NCBI GenBank assembly: GCA_945641355.1
Contig: CALZEQ010000001.1
Span: 157,363-221,362 of the forward strand
Direction of reading: 5' to 3'
DNA length: 64,000 nt
Source: an uncultured Mediterranea sp.
Lineage (GTDB): Bacteria; Bacteroidota; Bacteroidia; Bacteroidales; Bacteroidaceae
Part shown: positions 16,387-24,000 of the stretch, in pieces
How the letters are laid out: each line of letters opens with the position of its first letter
How positions within the stretch are numbered: the first letter of the stretch is position 1
Translations under genes and position numbers: made by a program
The notes under the pieces: generated by a model
The model's input: only the letters and a program-made list of their open reading frames with translations
Database searches by the model: none
Told to the model about the DNA's origin: nothing

Positions 16387-16410
16387 GGGGCAGACCTGTG
16401 TGTCTGCCCT
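16387..16410. repeat. Intergenic hairpin after folD
   Basis: GGGCAGAC and its perfect complement enclose a 6-nt loop, flanked on the left by GTAG and on the right by TGAA. No T-run follows. It overlaps the GTG (16400) proposed by the ORF track, which argues for the later ATG start of the CapA-like gene. It resembles a second TAGGG-flanked hairpin at 42291-42314. Confidence 0.55.
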
Positions 16411-16435
16411 GAATGCATCCACGGCCACCGCATCC

Positions 16436-17596
16436 ATGAAACGAGTTCTCCTGACAATCGTTCAATTACTCTATGGCAGCCTCCTCCTCTTCCCTCAGGA
16501 AAGGCTGACGCTGCTGTTTGCAGGAGACCTTATGCAGCATCAGGCACAGATAGAGTCGGCCCGGCGACCTGACGGCAGTTTCGACTATCGCCCCTGCTTT
16601 GCACCCGTACGCTCCCTCATTGAGGAGGCCGACATTGCTATAGGCAATTTGGAAGTGACCTTGGCCGGACGACCCTATAGCGGCTATCCCTGTTTCAGTG
16701 CTCCCGACGAGTTCGCCGCAGCGTTGCGGGAGGCGGGGTTTGATGTGTTGCTCACGGCCAACAACCATTGTCTCGACCGAAGTCGGAGGGGGTTGGAACG
16801 CACCATCCGCGTGCTTGATTCGTTGCACATCGCTCACCTGGGTACCTATCAGAATCGCTCTTCGCGTTCGGCAAGCTATCCGTTGCTGATAGAGAAGAAA
16901 GGTTTTCGCATCGTACTGCTCAATGCCACCTACGGGACCAATGGTTTCGAGGTCATCCCTCCCAATGTAGTCAACTATCTTCATCGTGAGGAGCTGCAGG
17001 CTGACATTCGGAAGGCACGTGCCTGGCATCCCGATGCCATCATTGCTTGCGTGCATTGGGGGGAGGAGTACAGACGGCATCCCTCCAAGGAACAGCGTGC
17101 GTGGGCCGAATGGCTGTTGCAGCAGGGGGTCACCCACATCATCGGCTCTCACCCCCATGTGGTGCAGCCGATGGAACTGCGTACGCAGGGCAGCCGGCAA
17201 CATGTGGTGGTCTATTCGTTGGGCAATTTCATCTCCAATATGAGCCGGGAGGATGCCGACGGGGGTGCCCTCTTTATGCTGGAACTTCAGAAACCGTTTG
17301 CCAGCCAGCTGTTGCCGCCCTTGTTCCCATGGGACGAGTCGTTGCTGCGTGCCGAAGTCCCCTTTCCTTCCCCCTGTCGCGTCTCCCGCTGCGGATATCG
17401 TCTGGTATGGACGGCTCGCCCGGCACTGAGCGGTGCATCTCATTATTCACTTTACCCTGTCAACTCGCCGGCGGTCGGCCAGCTGCCTGCCGAAGCCCGC
17501 AATCGCCTGGATATCTTTGCCAAACGTTCGCTTGAGCTTTTCCGTCAGTACAACCTCCACGTACCGGCGTGGCAGGAAACTGACAATTCTTACTAA
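16436..17596 (+). CDS. CapA/PGA_cap family metallophosphatase-like protein
   Basis: The 386-aa protein has an N-terminal signal or anchor (MKRVLLTIVQLLYGSLLLF) and the CapA fold: LLFAGDLMQH near residue 30, NLEVTL, the ANNHCLDR motif, a GSHPHVVQP motif and YSLGNFIS. This family, related to calcineurin-type phosphoesterases, includes PgsA/CapA of poly-gamma-glutamate capsule systems. However, single copies without CapB/CapC, as here, are common in Bacteroides and of unknown substrate. I use ATG 16436 because it gives a clean signal peptide and avoids the hairpin. Confidence 0.8.
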   Translation: MKRVLLTIVQLLYGSLLLFPQERLTLLFAGDLMQHQAQIESARRPDGSFDYRPCFAPVRSLIEEADIAIGNLEVTLAGRPYSGYPCFSAPDEFAAALREAGFDVLLTANNHCLDRSRRGLERTIRVLDSLHIAHLGTYQNRSSRSASYPLLIEKKGFRIVLLNATYGTNGFEVIPPNVVNYLHREELQADIRKARAWHPDAIIACVHWGEEYRRHPSKEQRAWAEWLLQQGVTHIIGSHPHVVQPMELRTQGSRQHVVVYSLGNFISNMSREDADGGALFMLELQKPFASQLLPPLFPWDESLLRAEVPFPSPCRVSRCGYRLVWTARPALSGASHYSLYPVNSPAVGQLPAEARNRLDIFAKRSLELFRQYNLHVPAWQETDNSY

Positions 17597-17613
17597 AAAT
17601 ATCTTCCTGAAAT

Positions 17614-17644
17614 TTTGCTGGAATGAAAATAATCTCTATCTTTG
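17614..17644 (+). promoter_or_regulatory. Full Bacteroidetes promoter for tRNA-His
   Basis: TTTG (17614-17617), exactly 19 nt, then TATCTTTG (17637-17644). This is a complete match to the TTTG-N19-TAnnTTTG consensus and lies 27 nt before the tRNA. Confidence 0.85.
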
Positions 17645-17671
17645 CACCGCATTTAGGAAATGCAACAACAT

Positions 17672-17746
17672 GGTGGCTGTAGTTCAGTTGGTTAGAGCGT
17701 CAGATTGTGGTTCTGAATGTCGAGGGTTCGAGTCCCTTCTGCCACC
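17672..17746 (+). tRNA. tRNA-His (anticodon GTG)
   Basis: A full cloverleaf can be drawn: D stem GTTC/GAGC, anticodon stem TCAGA/TCTGA around loop TTGTGGT (GTG at 17707-17709), and T arm GAGGG-TTCGAGT-CCCTT. The encoded G(-1) at 17672 opposite C73 at 17746 is the histidine identity pair. The acceptor stem has one U6-U67 mismatch. CCA is not fully encoded (C73 is followed by CA then G), as is usual in this phylum. Confidence 0.97.
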
Positions 17747-17750
17747 CAGC

Positions 17751-17788
17751 AAAAAGAGAAGATCCCATTCGGGGCCTTCTCTTTTTTT
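17751..17788 (+). terminator. Intrinsic terminator of tRNA-His
   Basis: AAAGAGAAG pairs with CTTCTCTTT, with CCC/GGG inside, and ends in a run of seven T. It follows the tRNA by a few bases. Confidence 0.85.
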
Positions 17789-17849
17789 GTGCCTGTAATC
17801 TGGCTCCTGTATCATTTTTGGAGATTCTCCGATTTTTAATGAGGTTTTT

Positions 17850-17881
17850 CTTGTGGCTTTCATTTAAACTCCTTATCTTTG
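17850..17881 (+). promoter_or_regulatory. Promoter of the candidate 6S-like RNA
   Basis: TATCTTTG at 17874-17881, preceded by CTTG at 17850-17853 with 20-nt spacing (one mismatch to TTTG). No protein gene starts downstream for over 400 nt, which fits transcription of a non-coding RNA. Confidence 0.65.
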
Positions 17882-17887
17882 TCTTAG

Positions 17888-18082
17888 GAAAAGCGAATAA
17901 GCATAGCCGCATTGATTGGATCGGGAAACTCATCAAATATATCTGAAATACCGAGACAAGCTTCGCTTCTCAATGGCGGGCCACGCCCTTCGGGGTAACC
18001 TTTGAGTCGGTGGATTACAAAGAGGACGAGCTCTCAAATCATGTCTTTCGGAGTTTCATCACATCATCGATGCGGCTTTTTT
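17888..18082 (+). ncRNA. Candidate 6S-like regulatory RNA (about 195 nt)
   Basis: Bounded by its own -7 element and a T-run, the sequence folds by eye into a long rod with a central bubble. The closing stem is AGCCGCAT (17905-17912) with ATGCGGCT (18070-18077) directly before six T. Next come TGAT/ATCA and GAAACTC/GAGTTTC, then an unpaired 5'-side stretch of about 19 nt, CCGA-GAC/GTC-TT-TCGG, and CTCAAtGG/CCtTTGAG capped by a GC-rich hairpin. This closed stem, bubble and apical stem is the plan of 6S RNA, which sequesters housekeeping RNA polymerase. From memory, the Rfam Bacteroidales-1 motif has been proposed as the 6S of this order. The alternative is another structured sRNA. The 5' end is inferred from the promoter, to within about 5 nt. 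Confidence 0.6.
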
Positions 18083-18085
18083 CAT

Positions 18086-18128
18086 AAAAGGGGATGAGAA
18101 ATCTGTGGTAGATTTCGCGTCCCCTTTT
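18086..18128. terminator. Strong hairpin after the candidate 6S-like RNA
   Basis: AAAAGGGGA/TCCCCTTTT encloses a second perfect stem GAAATCT/AGATTTC with a short loop. The right arm ends in TTTT. It probably serves as a second terminator ahead of the AraC gene. The remaining 18129-18310 shows only the AraC promoter. Confidence 0.6.
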
Positions 18129-18249
18129 CACCATATATAGGTATATGTTTCGCTCCGGTCCCGTTTGTGCGATGCTTCATGCGGTTGCAGTATCACACCT
18201 TCTATCCGAATCGGTTTTGTGCTTTATGCTAAACTAATAAGCAACAACA

Positions 18250-18280
18250 GTTGGAAGTTAAAAAAGAATTCATATCTTTG
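18250..18280 (+). promoter_or_regulatory. Promoter of the AraC-family gene
   Basis: TATCTTTG at 18273-18280 with GTTG at 18250-18253, 19 nt apart; one mismatch in the -33 element. The ATG is 30 nt downstream. Confidence 0.6.
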
Positions 18281-18310
18281 CGGAGTTATACTATTTAAAC
18301 CTTTCATGCC

Positions 18311-19198
18311 ATGGAAAGTGAGAATTCTATTATTCGGGAGATTACTCCGTTGTCCGATCGTGATTGCTTCTATATTGCCGATCGCAAGAAGACTGAATTT
18401 ACATACCCTATTCATTGCCATGCTGAGTATGAATTGAATTTCACAGAACATGCCACCGGCGTGAAACGTATCGTGGGTGATTCTGCCGAGATCATCGGCG
18501 ATTATGATTTGGTGCTGATAACGGCAAAGGAACTGGAACATGTATGGGAACAGCATGATTGTACTTCGGAGAATATCCGCGAAATCACGATTCAGTTCTC
18601 CCCCGACCTCTTTTCCGGCAGCCTTATTAACAAGAACCAGTTTGATAGTATCCGTCGAATGCTGCAACGGGCGCAGTGCGGGCTCTCTTTTCCCATGCAG
18701 GCTATCATGAAAGTGTATAACTGGCTGGACAAACTGGCATCTGCCGAGCAGGGATTTTATGCAGTGATGAATTTCATGCGAATTCTGTATGAGCTTTCAT
18801 TGTACGAAGATGCCAAAGTACTCTCCAGCTCTTCGTTTGCCAAAATAGAAAACTATTCGGACAGCCGCCGCGTACAGAAGGTGCAACGTTACATCGCGGC
18901 ACACTATCGGGAAGAAATTCATCTGAATGAACTGGCCGATATGGTGGGCTTGACCCCAGTTGCTTTCAGCCGTTTCTTCAGACTTCGCACAGGCAAGACC
19001 CTCTCTGACTACATCATTGATATTCGTCTGGGCAATGCAACCCGTTTGTTGGTAGACTCCCAGCGTACCATTGCCGAAATAGGATATGAAAGTGGTTTCA
19101 ACAATCTTTCTAACTTCAATCGTCTCTTCAAACGCAAAAAAGGAATGTCGCCCAAAGAGTTCCGAGAGGGCTACAGAAAAAAGAAGCTGGTGATATAG
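18311..19198 (+). CDS. AraC-family transcriptional regulator
   Basis: The 295-aa regulator has an N-terminal cupin-like sensor region (about 15-170, with TYPIHCHAEYELNF) and a C-terminal pair of helix-turn-helix motifs (about 192-290): HLNELADMVGLTPVAFSRFFR and then TIAEIGYESGFNNLSNFNRLFKRKKGMSPKEFR. Such proteins usually activate genes in response to a small ligand bound by the cupin. The target is unknown; no sugar-use operon adjoins it. The neighbouring PepSY-like gene converges on it and the sulfonation operon lies 0.8 kb further on. Confidence 0.9.
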   Translation: MESENSIIREITPLSDRDCFYIADRKKTEFTYPIHCHAEYELNFTEHATGVKRIVGDSAEIIGDYDLVLITAKELEHVWEQHDCTSENIREITIQFSPDLFSGSLINKNQFDSIRRMLQRAQCGLSFPMQAIMKVYNWLDKLASAEQGFYAVMNFMRILYELSLYEDAKVLSSSSFAKIENYSDSRRVQKVQRYIAAHYREEIHLNELADMVGLTPVAFSRFFRLRTGKTLSDYIIDIRLGNATRLLVDSQRTIAEIGYESGFNNLSNFNRLFKRKKGMSPKEFREGYRKKKLVI

Positions 19199-19317
19199 CA
19201 GCTGGGTCGTATTTTGTCCTGCATTATCCCATGGATTTAAGAAATATACGTCAATCGGATAAATTAGTATCATTCGTGTCACAACTTAATTTAGAGAACT
19301 TATGTACTACAACCAGA

Positions 19318-19351
19318 GAACTTATGTTAAAATGGCTTTTAACATAAGTTC
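19318..19351. terminator. Perfect 15-bp hairpin between convergent genes
   Basis: GAACTTATGTTAAAA and its exact complement flank a TGGC loop, with A and T runs at the loop end of the stem. It lies between the convergent AraC and PepSY-like genes. Additional copies of the ACTTATGT core lie at 19296-19305 and about 19364-19371, more than a terminator needs. Confidence 0.6.
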
Positions 19352-19374
19352 GTGGGGCAAGTTACTTATGTTCA

Positions 19375-19821
19375 TCAGTCATCAATGTCAATAAGCTGGA
19401 AACGGGTGTTGTACTTCAGCTCTTGTCCGTTGGTAAGCGTCACTTCGTACAGCGATTTCTCACGTTCCATCTTGACAATCCTTGCCTCGGGAAAGAGTGA
19501 TGCGACGTGTTGACGAATAGCTTCGGGCACGATGTCTTGAGGTACGGCACCGGACTTGCAACTTACTTCCTTCCATTCCCCCTTCTTGTCAAACTCCAGC
19601 TTGTTCCCATCGGTAAAGATTACCTCGTAGCTCTTTTCCAAAAAATCAGTCTCTACCTTGGCAAGGGCCACTTGGCTGTCGGCAAAATGGAGCCGGATGA
19701 ACTGTTGTGCCTTTTGAGGCATCTGGGTGATGGTAATGGGACGCGCATTGTCCGCTCTCACAATGGTCTGCAAGGCGAACAGGCAGACCATAATCAAACT
19801 TAATTGCTTCATACGTATCAT
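19375..19821 (-). CDS. Secreted PepSY-like protein
   Basis: This 148-aa protein has a signal peptide (cleavage after VRA, about residue 23) and two PepSY-like repeats: roughly 25-85 (MPQKAQQFIRLHFADSQV..., EFDKKGEWKEV) and 90-148 (VPEAIRQHVASLFPEARIVK..., YEVTLTNGQELKYNTRFQL). It fits the PepSY_like family, periplasmic in Bacteroidetes and superficially like beta-lactamase inhibitory protein. No molecular function is established. ATG 19812 (MKQ) is an equally good start. Confidence 0.75.
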   Translation of the reverse strand: MIRMKQLSLIMVCLFALQTIVRADNARPITITQMPQKAQQFIRLHFADSQVALAKVETDFLEKSYEVIFTDGNKLEFDKKGEWKEVSCKSGAVPQDIVPEAIRQHVASLFPEARIVKMEREKSLYEVTLTNGQELKYNTRFQLIDIDD

Positions 19822-19967
19822 AATCTATCCATTTTAGTTTTACAAACAAAGTAACGACAATTCTGTGAAATATAACAGGAAAAACGGGTAAAATGTTGTT
19901 CAAAAAATGCAAAACGTCTCTTTATTCATCGCAAACTCGTTTAAAAAAAGTTATAAAACGAATCAGT

Positions 19968-20000
19968 AAACTATTTGCAGGAAGATAGTTTTTATCTTTG
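19968..20000 (+). promoter_or_regulatory. cysQ promoter with overlapping inverted repeat
   Basis: The -7 element TATCTTTG is at 19993-20000, with TTTG at 19974-19977 only 15 nt upstream. The inverted repeat AAACTAT (19968-19974) / ATAGTTT (19985-19991) with a 10-nt spacer fills the region between them and could be a repressor or activator site. Nothing else is evident in 19822-20040. Confidence 0.5.
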
Positions 20001-20040
20001 CTCACTGTTAGCTCCCTGCGGAAGCGGAACTCGCACAGAA

Positions 20041-20904
20041 ATGAAAAAACAGACTGATATGGAACCTTACTATATATTGAAAGCTATTGACGCAGCTTTA
20101 GATGCTGGTAATCGGATACGTGCTATATACGATTATCCGGATTCGGATTTTCAGATTGAACGAAAAGCCGATGATTCTCCTTTAACCATAGCTGACCGTA
20201 AGGCACACGAAGCCATTGCCGATGCCTTGGCGAACACGCCTTTCCCCTTACTGAGTGAGGAGGGAAAGTTGATGCCTTACGCTGATCGTAAGGGGTGGCA
20301 GGCGTTGTGGGTGGTGGATCCGCTGGATGGAACCAAAGAGTTCATCAAACGCAACGGTGAGTTTACGGTGAATATTGCGTGGATCAGGGATGGAGTTCCT
20401 GTGATGGGGGTCATCTATCTGCCCGTAAAGCGTATCCTTTACTTTGCCGATGAGGAACTGGGGGCCTATAAGGTGGCAGACATGATCAGCAGGGAGGGCC
20501 GAACACTGGACCAGTTACGGGAGCGAGCTGTACGACTGCCTGCCGCAGATGGGCACACTTCGCTGGTAGTAGTGGCCTCGCGCTCGCACTTGACACCGGA
20601 GACCGAAGCCTATATAGAAGAGCTGAGACAGCGGCGTGGTGCCGTGGAACTGGTCTCTTCGGGCAGTTCCTTGAAGATATGTCTGGTGGCAGAAGGGGTG
20701 GCCGATGTCTATCCTCGCTTTGCACCTACTATGGAGTGGGATACGGCTGCCGGACACGCTATAGCTCGTGCCGCTGGTCGGGAAATGTATCAGGTTGGAA
20801 CCGATGTCCCCCTCCGCTATAACAAGGAGAATCTGTTAAACCCTTGGTTTGTGGTGGAACCTTGCAGAAAGAATAAAAGTAGTAATCAAGTAAAAAATGT
20901 GTAG
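20041..20904 (+). CDS. cysQ: 3'(2'),5'-bisphosphate nucleotidase CysQ
   Basis: CysQ (287 aa) is the inositol-monophosphatase-fold enzyme that removes the 3' phosphate from PAP, the by-product of PAPS-dependent sulfotransferases, and also acts on PAPS. Metal-binding motifs are LLSEEGK near residues 70-76, the DPLDGTKEFI signature near 97-106 and the late WDTAAGHAI. ATG 20041 (MKKQTDMEPYY) is preferred to the TTG at 19975, which lies upstream of the likely transcription start; 20059 is also possible. It heads the sulfonation operon and its end touches the transporter start. Confidence 0.92.
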   Translation: MKKQTDMEPYYILKAIDAALDAGNRIRAIYDYPDSDFQIERKADDSPLTIADRKAHEAIADALANTPFPLLSEEGKLMPYADRKGWQALWVVDPLDGTKEFIKRNGEFTVNIAWIRDGVPVMGVIYLPVKRILYFADEELGAYKVADMISREGRTLDQLRERAVRLPAADGHTSLVVVASRSHLTPETEAYIEELRQRRGAVELVSSGSSLKICLVAEGVADVYPRFAPTMEWDTAAGHAIARAAGREMYQVGTDVPLRYNKENLLNPWFVVEPCRKNKSSNQVKNV

Positions 20905-22459
20905 GATGACATTCGATATGCTGATTATATTGTTGGGTCTGCTGGCTATGGTGGTGGCACTGGTGATGGACCGTATGCGTCCAGGAATGGTGCTCTTTTC
21001 CGTGGTTGTATTGTTCCTGTGTGCTGGCATCCTGACGCCATCTGAGATGCTGGAGGGATTTAGCAACAAGGGGATGATTACCGTGGCGCTGCTATTCCTG
21101 GTCAGCGAAGGAGTCCGCCAATCGGGTGCCTTGGGGCAACTGATCAAGCGGCTGCTTCCACAGGGAAGGACTACCGTGTTCAAAGCACAGTTGCGTATGT
21201 TGCCTGTCATCTCATTCGTCTCAGCCTTCTTGAATAATACGCCAGTGGTCGTTATTTTTGCTCCCATCATCAAGCGGTGGGCAGAGTCAGTCAGGCTGCC
21301 AGCCACCAAATTCCTGATACCGCTGTCGTATGTCACTATATTGGGGGGAATCTGTACGCTGATAGGTACCTCCACCAATCTGGTGGTACATGGTATGATA
21401 CTGGAAGCCGGATACGAAGGGTTCTCCATGTTCGAGTTGGGCAAGGTGGGTATCTTTATCGCGGTTGCTGGTATCCTGTATCTGCTTCTGTTTTCGTCCA
21501 GACTGTTACCGGATCAGCGTGGCCGTGCGGCGGATGCGGACGAAGACTTGGAAGAGCGTGGGGACCTGCATCGGGTGGAGGCTGTGCTGGGCGCACGTTT
21601 CCCTGGCATCAACAAGAGATTGGGTGAATTCAACTTCAAACGTCACTATGGCGCAGAGGTTAGAGAGATTAAACGGGGAGGACAGTGTCTGACGGGAAAT
21701 CTGAGCGAGGAGTACTTGAGAGAGGGAGATACGTTGGTGTTGCTGGCAGATGACTCGTTCATCCAGGCGTGGGGCGAGTCGTCGGTGTTTGTGATGCTGG
21801 CTAACGGTAGGGATGCAGAGCCGGTGGCCGGACGCAGAAAACGCTGGTTCGCATTGGCGCTGCTGATACTGATGATTGTGGGGGCTACGGTGGGTGAACT
21901 GCCTGCTGTGCGCAAGGCCTTGCCCGGCATCAAGCTGGACATGTTCTTTTTCGTTTCTGTCACTACCATCATCATGGCGTGGACTCACGTTTTTCCCGCT
22001 CGTAAGTATACGAAATATATCTCTTGGGACATTCTCATCACCATCGCTTGTGCTTTTGCAATCAGCAAGGCGATGGTCAATTCCGGAGTGGCGGATGGTG
22101 TGGCAAGGTTCATCATTGACATGAGTGACAGCTACGGGCCTTACGTCCTGCTGGCTGCACTGTTTATTATCACCAATCTCTTTACGGAGTTGATTACCAA
22201 CAATGCGGCAGCAGCACTGGCCTTCCCTCTGGCACTCTCTATCTCGGCGCAACTGGGAGTCAGCCCGATGCCCTTCTTTGTGGTCATCTGCATGGCGGCA
22301 TCTGCCAGCTTCTCTACCCCCATCGGTTATCAGACCAATTTGATTGTGCAAGGTATAGGCAACTATCGCTTTACAGATTTTGTGCGTATAGGATTGCCGC
22401 TGAATATCATCACGTTCTTAATTTCGGTATTTCTGATACCTATTATTTGGCCATTTTAA
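20897..22459 (+). CDS. SLC13/DASS-type transporter, probable sulfate importer
   Basis: The 520-aa inner-membrane protein has about 10-12 hydrophobic segments with the repeated DASS/ArsB-type signatures FLNNTPVVV (near 113-121), GTSTNLVVHG (near 158-167) and, in the second half, NNAAAALAFPLA and TPIGYQTNLIV. Between the halves (about 205-300) lies a cytoplasmic TrkA-C-like (RCK_C) domain. Such proteins carry sulfate, di- or tricarboxylates. Its place between cysQ and cysC supports sulfate. It starts at ATG 20897, overlapping the cysQ stop, or at 20906. Confidence 0.85.
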   Translation: MCRMTFDMLIILLGLLAMVVALVMDRMRPGMVLFSVVVLFLCAGILTPSEMLEGFSNKGMITVALLFLVSEGVRQSGALGQLIKRLLPQGRTTVFKAQLRMLPVISFVSAFLNNTPVVVIFAPIIKRWAESVRLPATKFLIPLSYVTILGGICTLIGTSTNLVVHGMILEAGYEGFSMFELGKVGIFIAVAGILYLLLFSSRLLPDQRGRAADADEDLEERGDLHRVEAVLGARFPGINKRLGEFNFKRHYGAEVREIKRGGQCLTGNLSEEYLREGDTLVLLADDSFIQAWGESSVFVMLANGRDAEPVAGRRKRWFALALLILMIVGATVGELPAVRKALPGIKLDMFFFVSVTTIIMAWTHVFPARKYTKYISWDILITIACAFAISKAMVNSGVADGVARFIIDMSDSYGPYVLLAALFIITNLFTELITNNAAAALAFPLALSISAQLGVSPMPFFVVICMAASASFSTPIGYQTNLIVQGIGNYRFTDFVRIGLPLNIITFLISVFLIPIIWPF

Positions 22460-22473
22460 ATGAATGTTGAGTT

Positions 22474-23082
22474 ATGATACAAAAGTTTATCTATCCGGTT
22501 TTTGATCGAATGCTCTCCCGTACGGACAAAGAGGAGCTGATAGGACAGCATGCCGTCATGGTATGGTTTACAGGATTGAGCGGTTCGGGGAAAAGTACGC
22601 TGGCCATCGCTTTGGAAAGGGAACTGCATAGACGAGGACTGTTCTGCCGTATACTGGACGGAGACAACATCCGTAGCGGTATCAATAACAACCTGGGCTT
22701 CTCGGAAGAGGATCGTGTGGAGAACATACGTCGCATAGCCGAGGTAGCGCGTCTGTTTATAGATACAGGCGTTATCACCATTGCCGCTTTCATCAGTCCT
22801 ACGAATCGTCTGCGACAGATGGCAGCCGACATCATCGGGCGGGAGGACTTTTTGGAAATCTTTGTCAGCACACCGCTACAGACGTGTGAGGAGAGGGATG
22901 TAAAGGGTCTCTATGCCAAGGCACGGCGCGGCGAGATAACGAATTTTACGGGCATCTCGGCGCCTTTTGAGGTGCCTGAACACCCGGCTCTTACACTGGA
23001 CACTTCCCACCTTTCCGTGGAAGAGGCTGTAGACCGCTTGTTGGCACTGGTGTTGCCTAAAGTAGAACCCAAAAAGAAGTAA
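22474..23082 (+). CDS. cysC: Adenylylsulfate (APS) kinase CysC
   Basis: CysC (202 aa) phosphorylates APS at the 3' position to give PAPS. It has the P-loop GLSGSGKST near residues 34-42, the DGDNIR motif near 61-66, the LGFSEEDRVENIRR substrate loop and the FISP segment. It is a stand-alone kinase, not fused to CysN. It lies 14 nt after the transporter and 6 nt before cysD. The N-terminal 25 residues are unusual for CysC, a hydrophobic and basic leader (KFIYPVFDRML) of unknown use. Confidence 0.95.
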   Translation: MIQKFIYPVFDRMLSRTDKEELIGQHAVMVWFTGLSGSGKSTLAIALERELHRRGLFCRILDGDNIRSGINNNLGFSEEDRVENIRRIAEVARLFIDTGVITIAAFISPTNRLRQMAADIIGREDFLEIFVSTPLQTCEERDVKGLYAKARRGEITNFTGISAPFEVPEHPALTLDTSHLSVEEAVDRLLALVLPKVEPKKK

Positions 23083-23088
23083 AGCTCT

Positions 23089-24000
23089 ATGGAAACAGTA
23101 TATAGACTGAGCCACTTGAAGGAACTCGAAGCCGAGTCCATTCATATCATCCGTGAGGTGGCAGCGGAATTTGAGAATCCGGTGATGCTGTACAGCATCG
23201 GAAAGGACTCGTCGGTGATGGTACGACTGGCTGAGAAAGCATTTTATCCGGGTAAGGTACCTTTCCCCTTGATGCACATTGACTCCAAATGGAAATTCAG
23301 GGAGATGATAGAGTTTCGCGACGAGTATGCCCGAAAGTATGGTTGGAATCTCATTGTAGAGAGTAATATGGAGGCCTATCGGGCTGGTGTGGGACCCTTT
23401 ACGCATGGTAGTAAGGTGCATACCGACTTAATGAAAACCAAGGCGTTGCTTCAGGCATTGGACAAATACAAGTTTGATGCGGCCTTTGGCGGAGCACGCC
23501 GGGATGAGGAGAAGTCGCGTGCGAAGGAACGTATATTCTCGTTTCGCGACAAGTTCCATCAGTGGGATCCGAAGAACCAACGGCCGGAGCTGTGGGACAT
23601 CTACAATGCCCGCGTGCATAAGGGGGAGAGTATCCGTGTGTTCCCGTTAAGCAATTGGACCGAATTGGACATCTGGCAGTACATCCGGTTGGAGAACATA
23701 CCTATCGTTCCACTCTATTTTGCCAAGGAGCGTCCTTGTGTGGAGATAGATGGCAATCTGATTATGGCGGATGATGACCGCCTGCCGGCATCGTACCGTG
23801 ACAAGATACAGATGCGCATGGTACGCTTCCGCACGTTGGGATGCTGGCCGCTTACAGGGGCTGTGGAGAGTACGGCTGACACCATCGAGAAGATTGTAGA
23901 GGAGATGATGACCACTACCAAGAGCGAGCGTACGACGCGAGTGATTGATTTCGACCAGGATGCCAGTATGGAGCAGAAGAAACGGGAAGGGTATTTCTAA
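23089..24000 (+). CDS. cysD: Sulfate adenylyltransferase subunit 2 (CysD)
   Basis: CysD (303 aa) is the catalytic ATP sulfurylase subunit that forms APS from sulfate and ATP, driven by the CysN GTPase. The PP-loop is YSIGKDSSV near residues 36-44, with [16 protein letters not shown] (near 130-145) and [14 protein letters not shown] later. Length matches the E. coli protein (302 aa). The stop TAA abuts the cysN ATG directly. Confidence 0.97.
   Translation: METVYRLSHLKELEAESIHIIREVAAEFENPVMLYSIGKDSSVMVRLAEKAFYPGKVPFPLMHIDSKWKFREMIEFRDEYARKYGWNLIVESNMEAYRAGVGPFTHGSKVHTDLMKTKALLQALDKYKFDAAFGGARRDEEKSRAKERIFSFRDKFHQWDPKNQRPELWDIYNARVHKGESIRVFPLSNWTELDIWQYIRLENIPIVPLYFAKERPCVEIDGNLIMADDDRLPASYRDKIQMRMVRFRTLGCWPLTGAVESTADTIEKIVEEMMTTTKSERTTRVIDFDQDASMEQKKREGYF

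Noticed and set aside
16400-16438. GTG start for the CapA-like gene
   Set aside because: The GTG lies in the folD hairpin and adds a polar leader before a good signal peptide that starts at ATG 16436.
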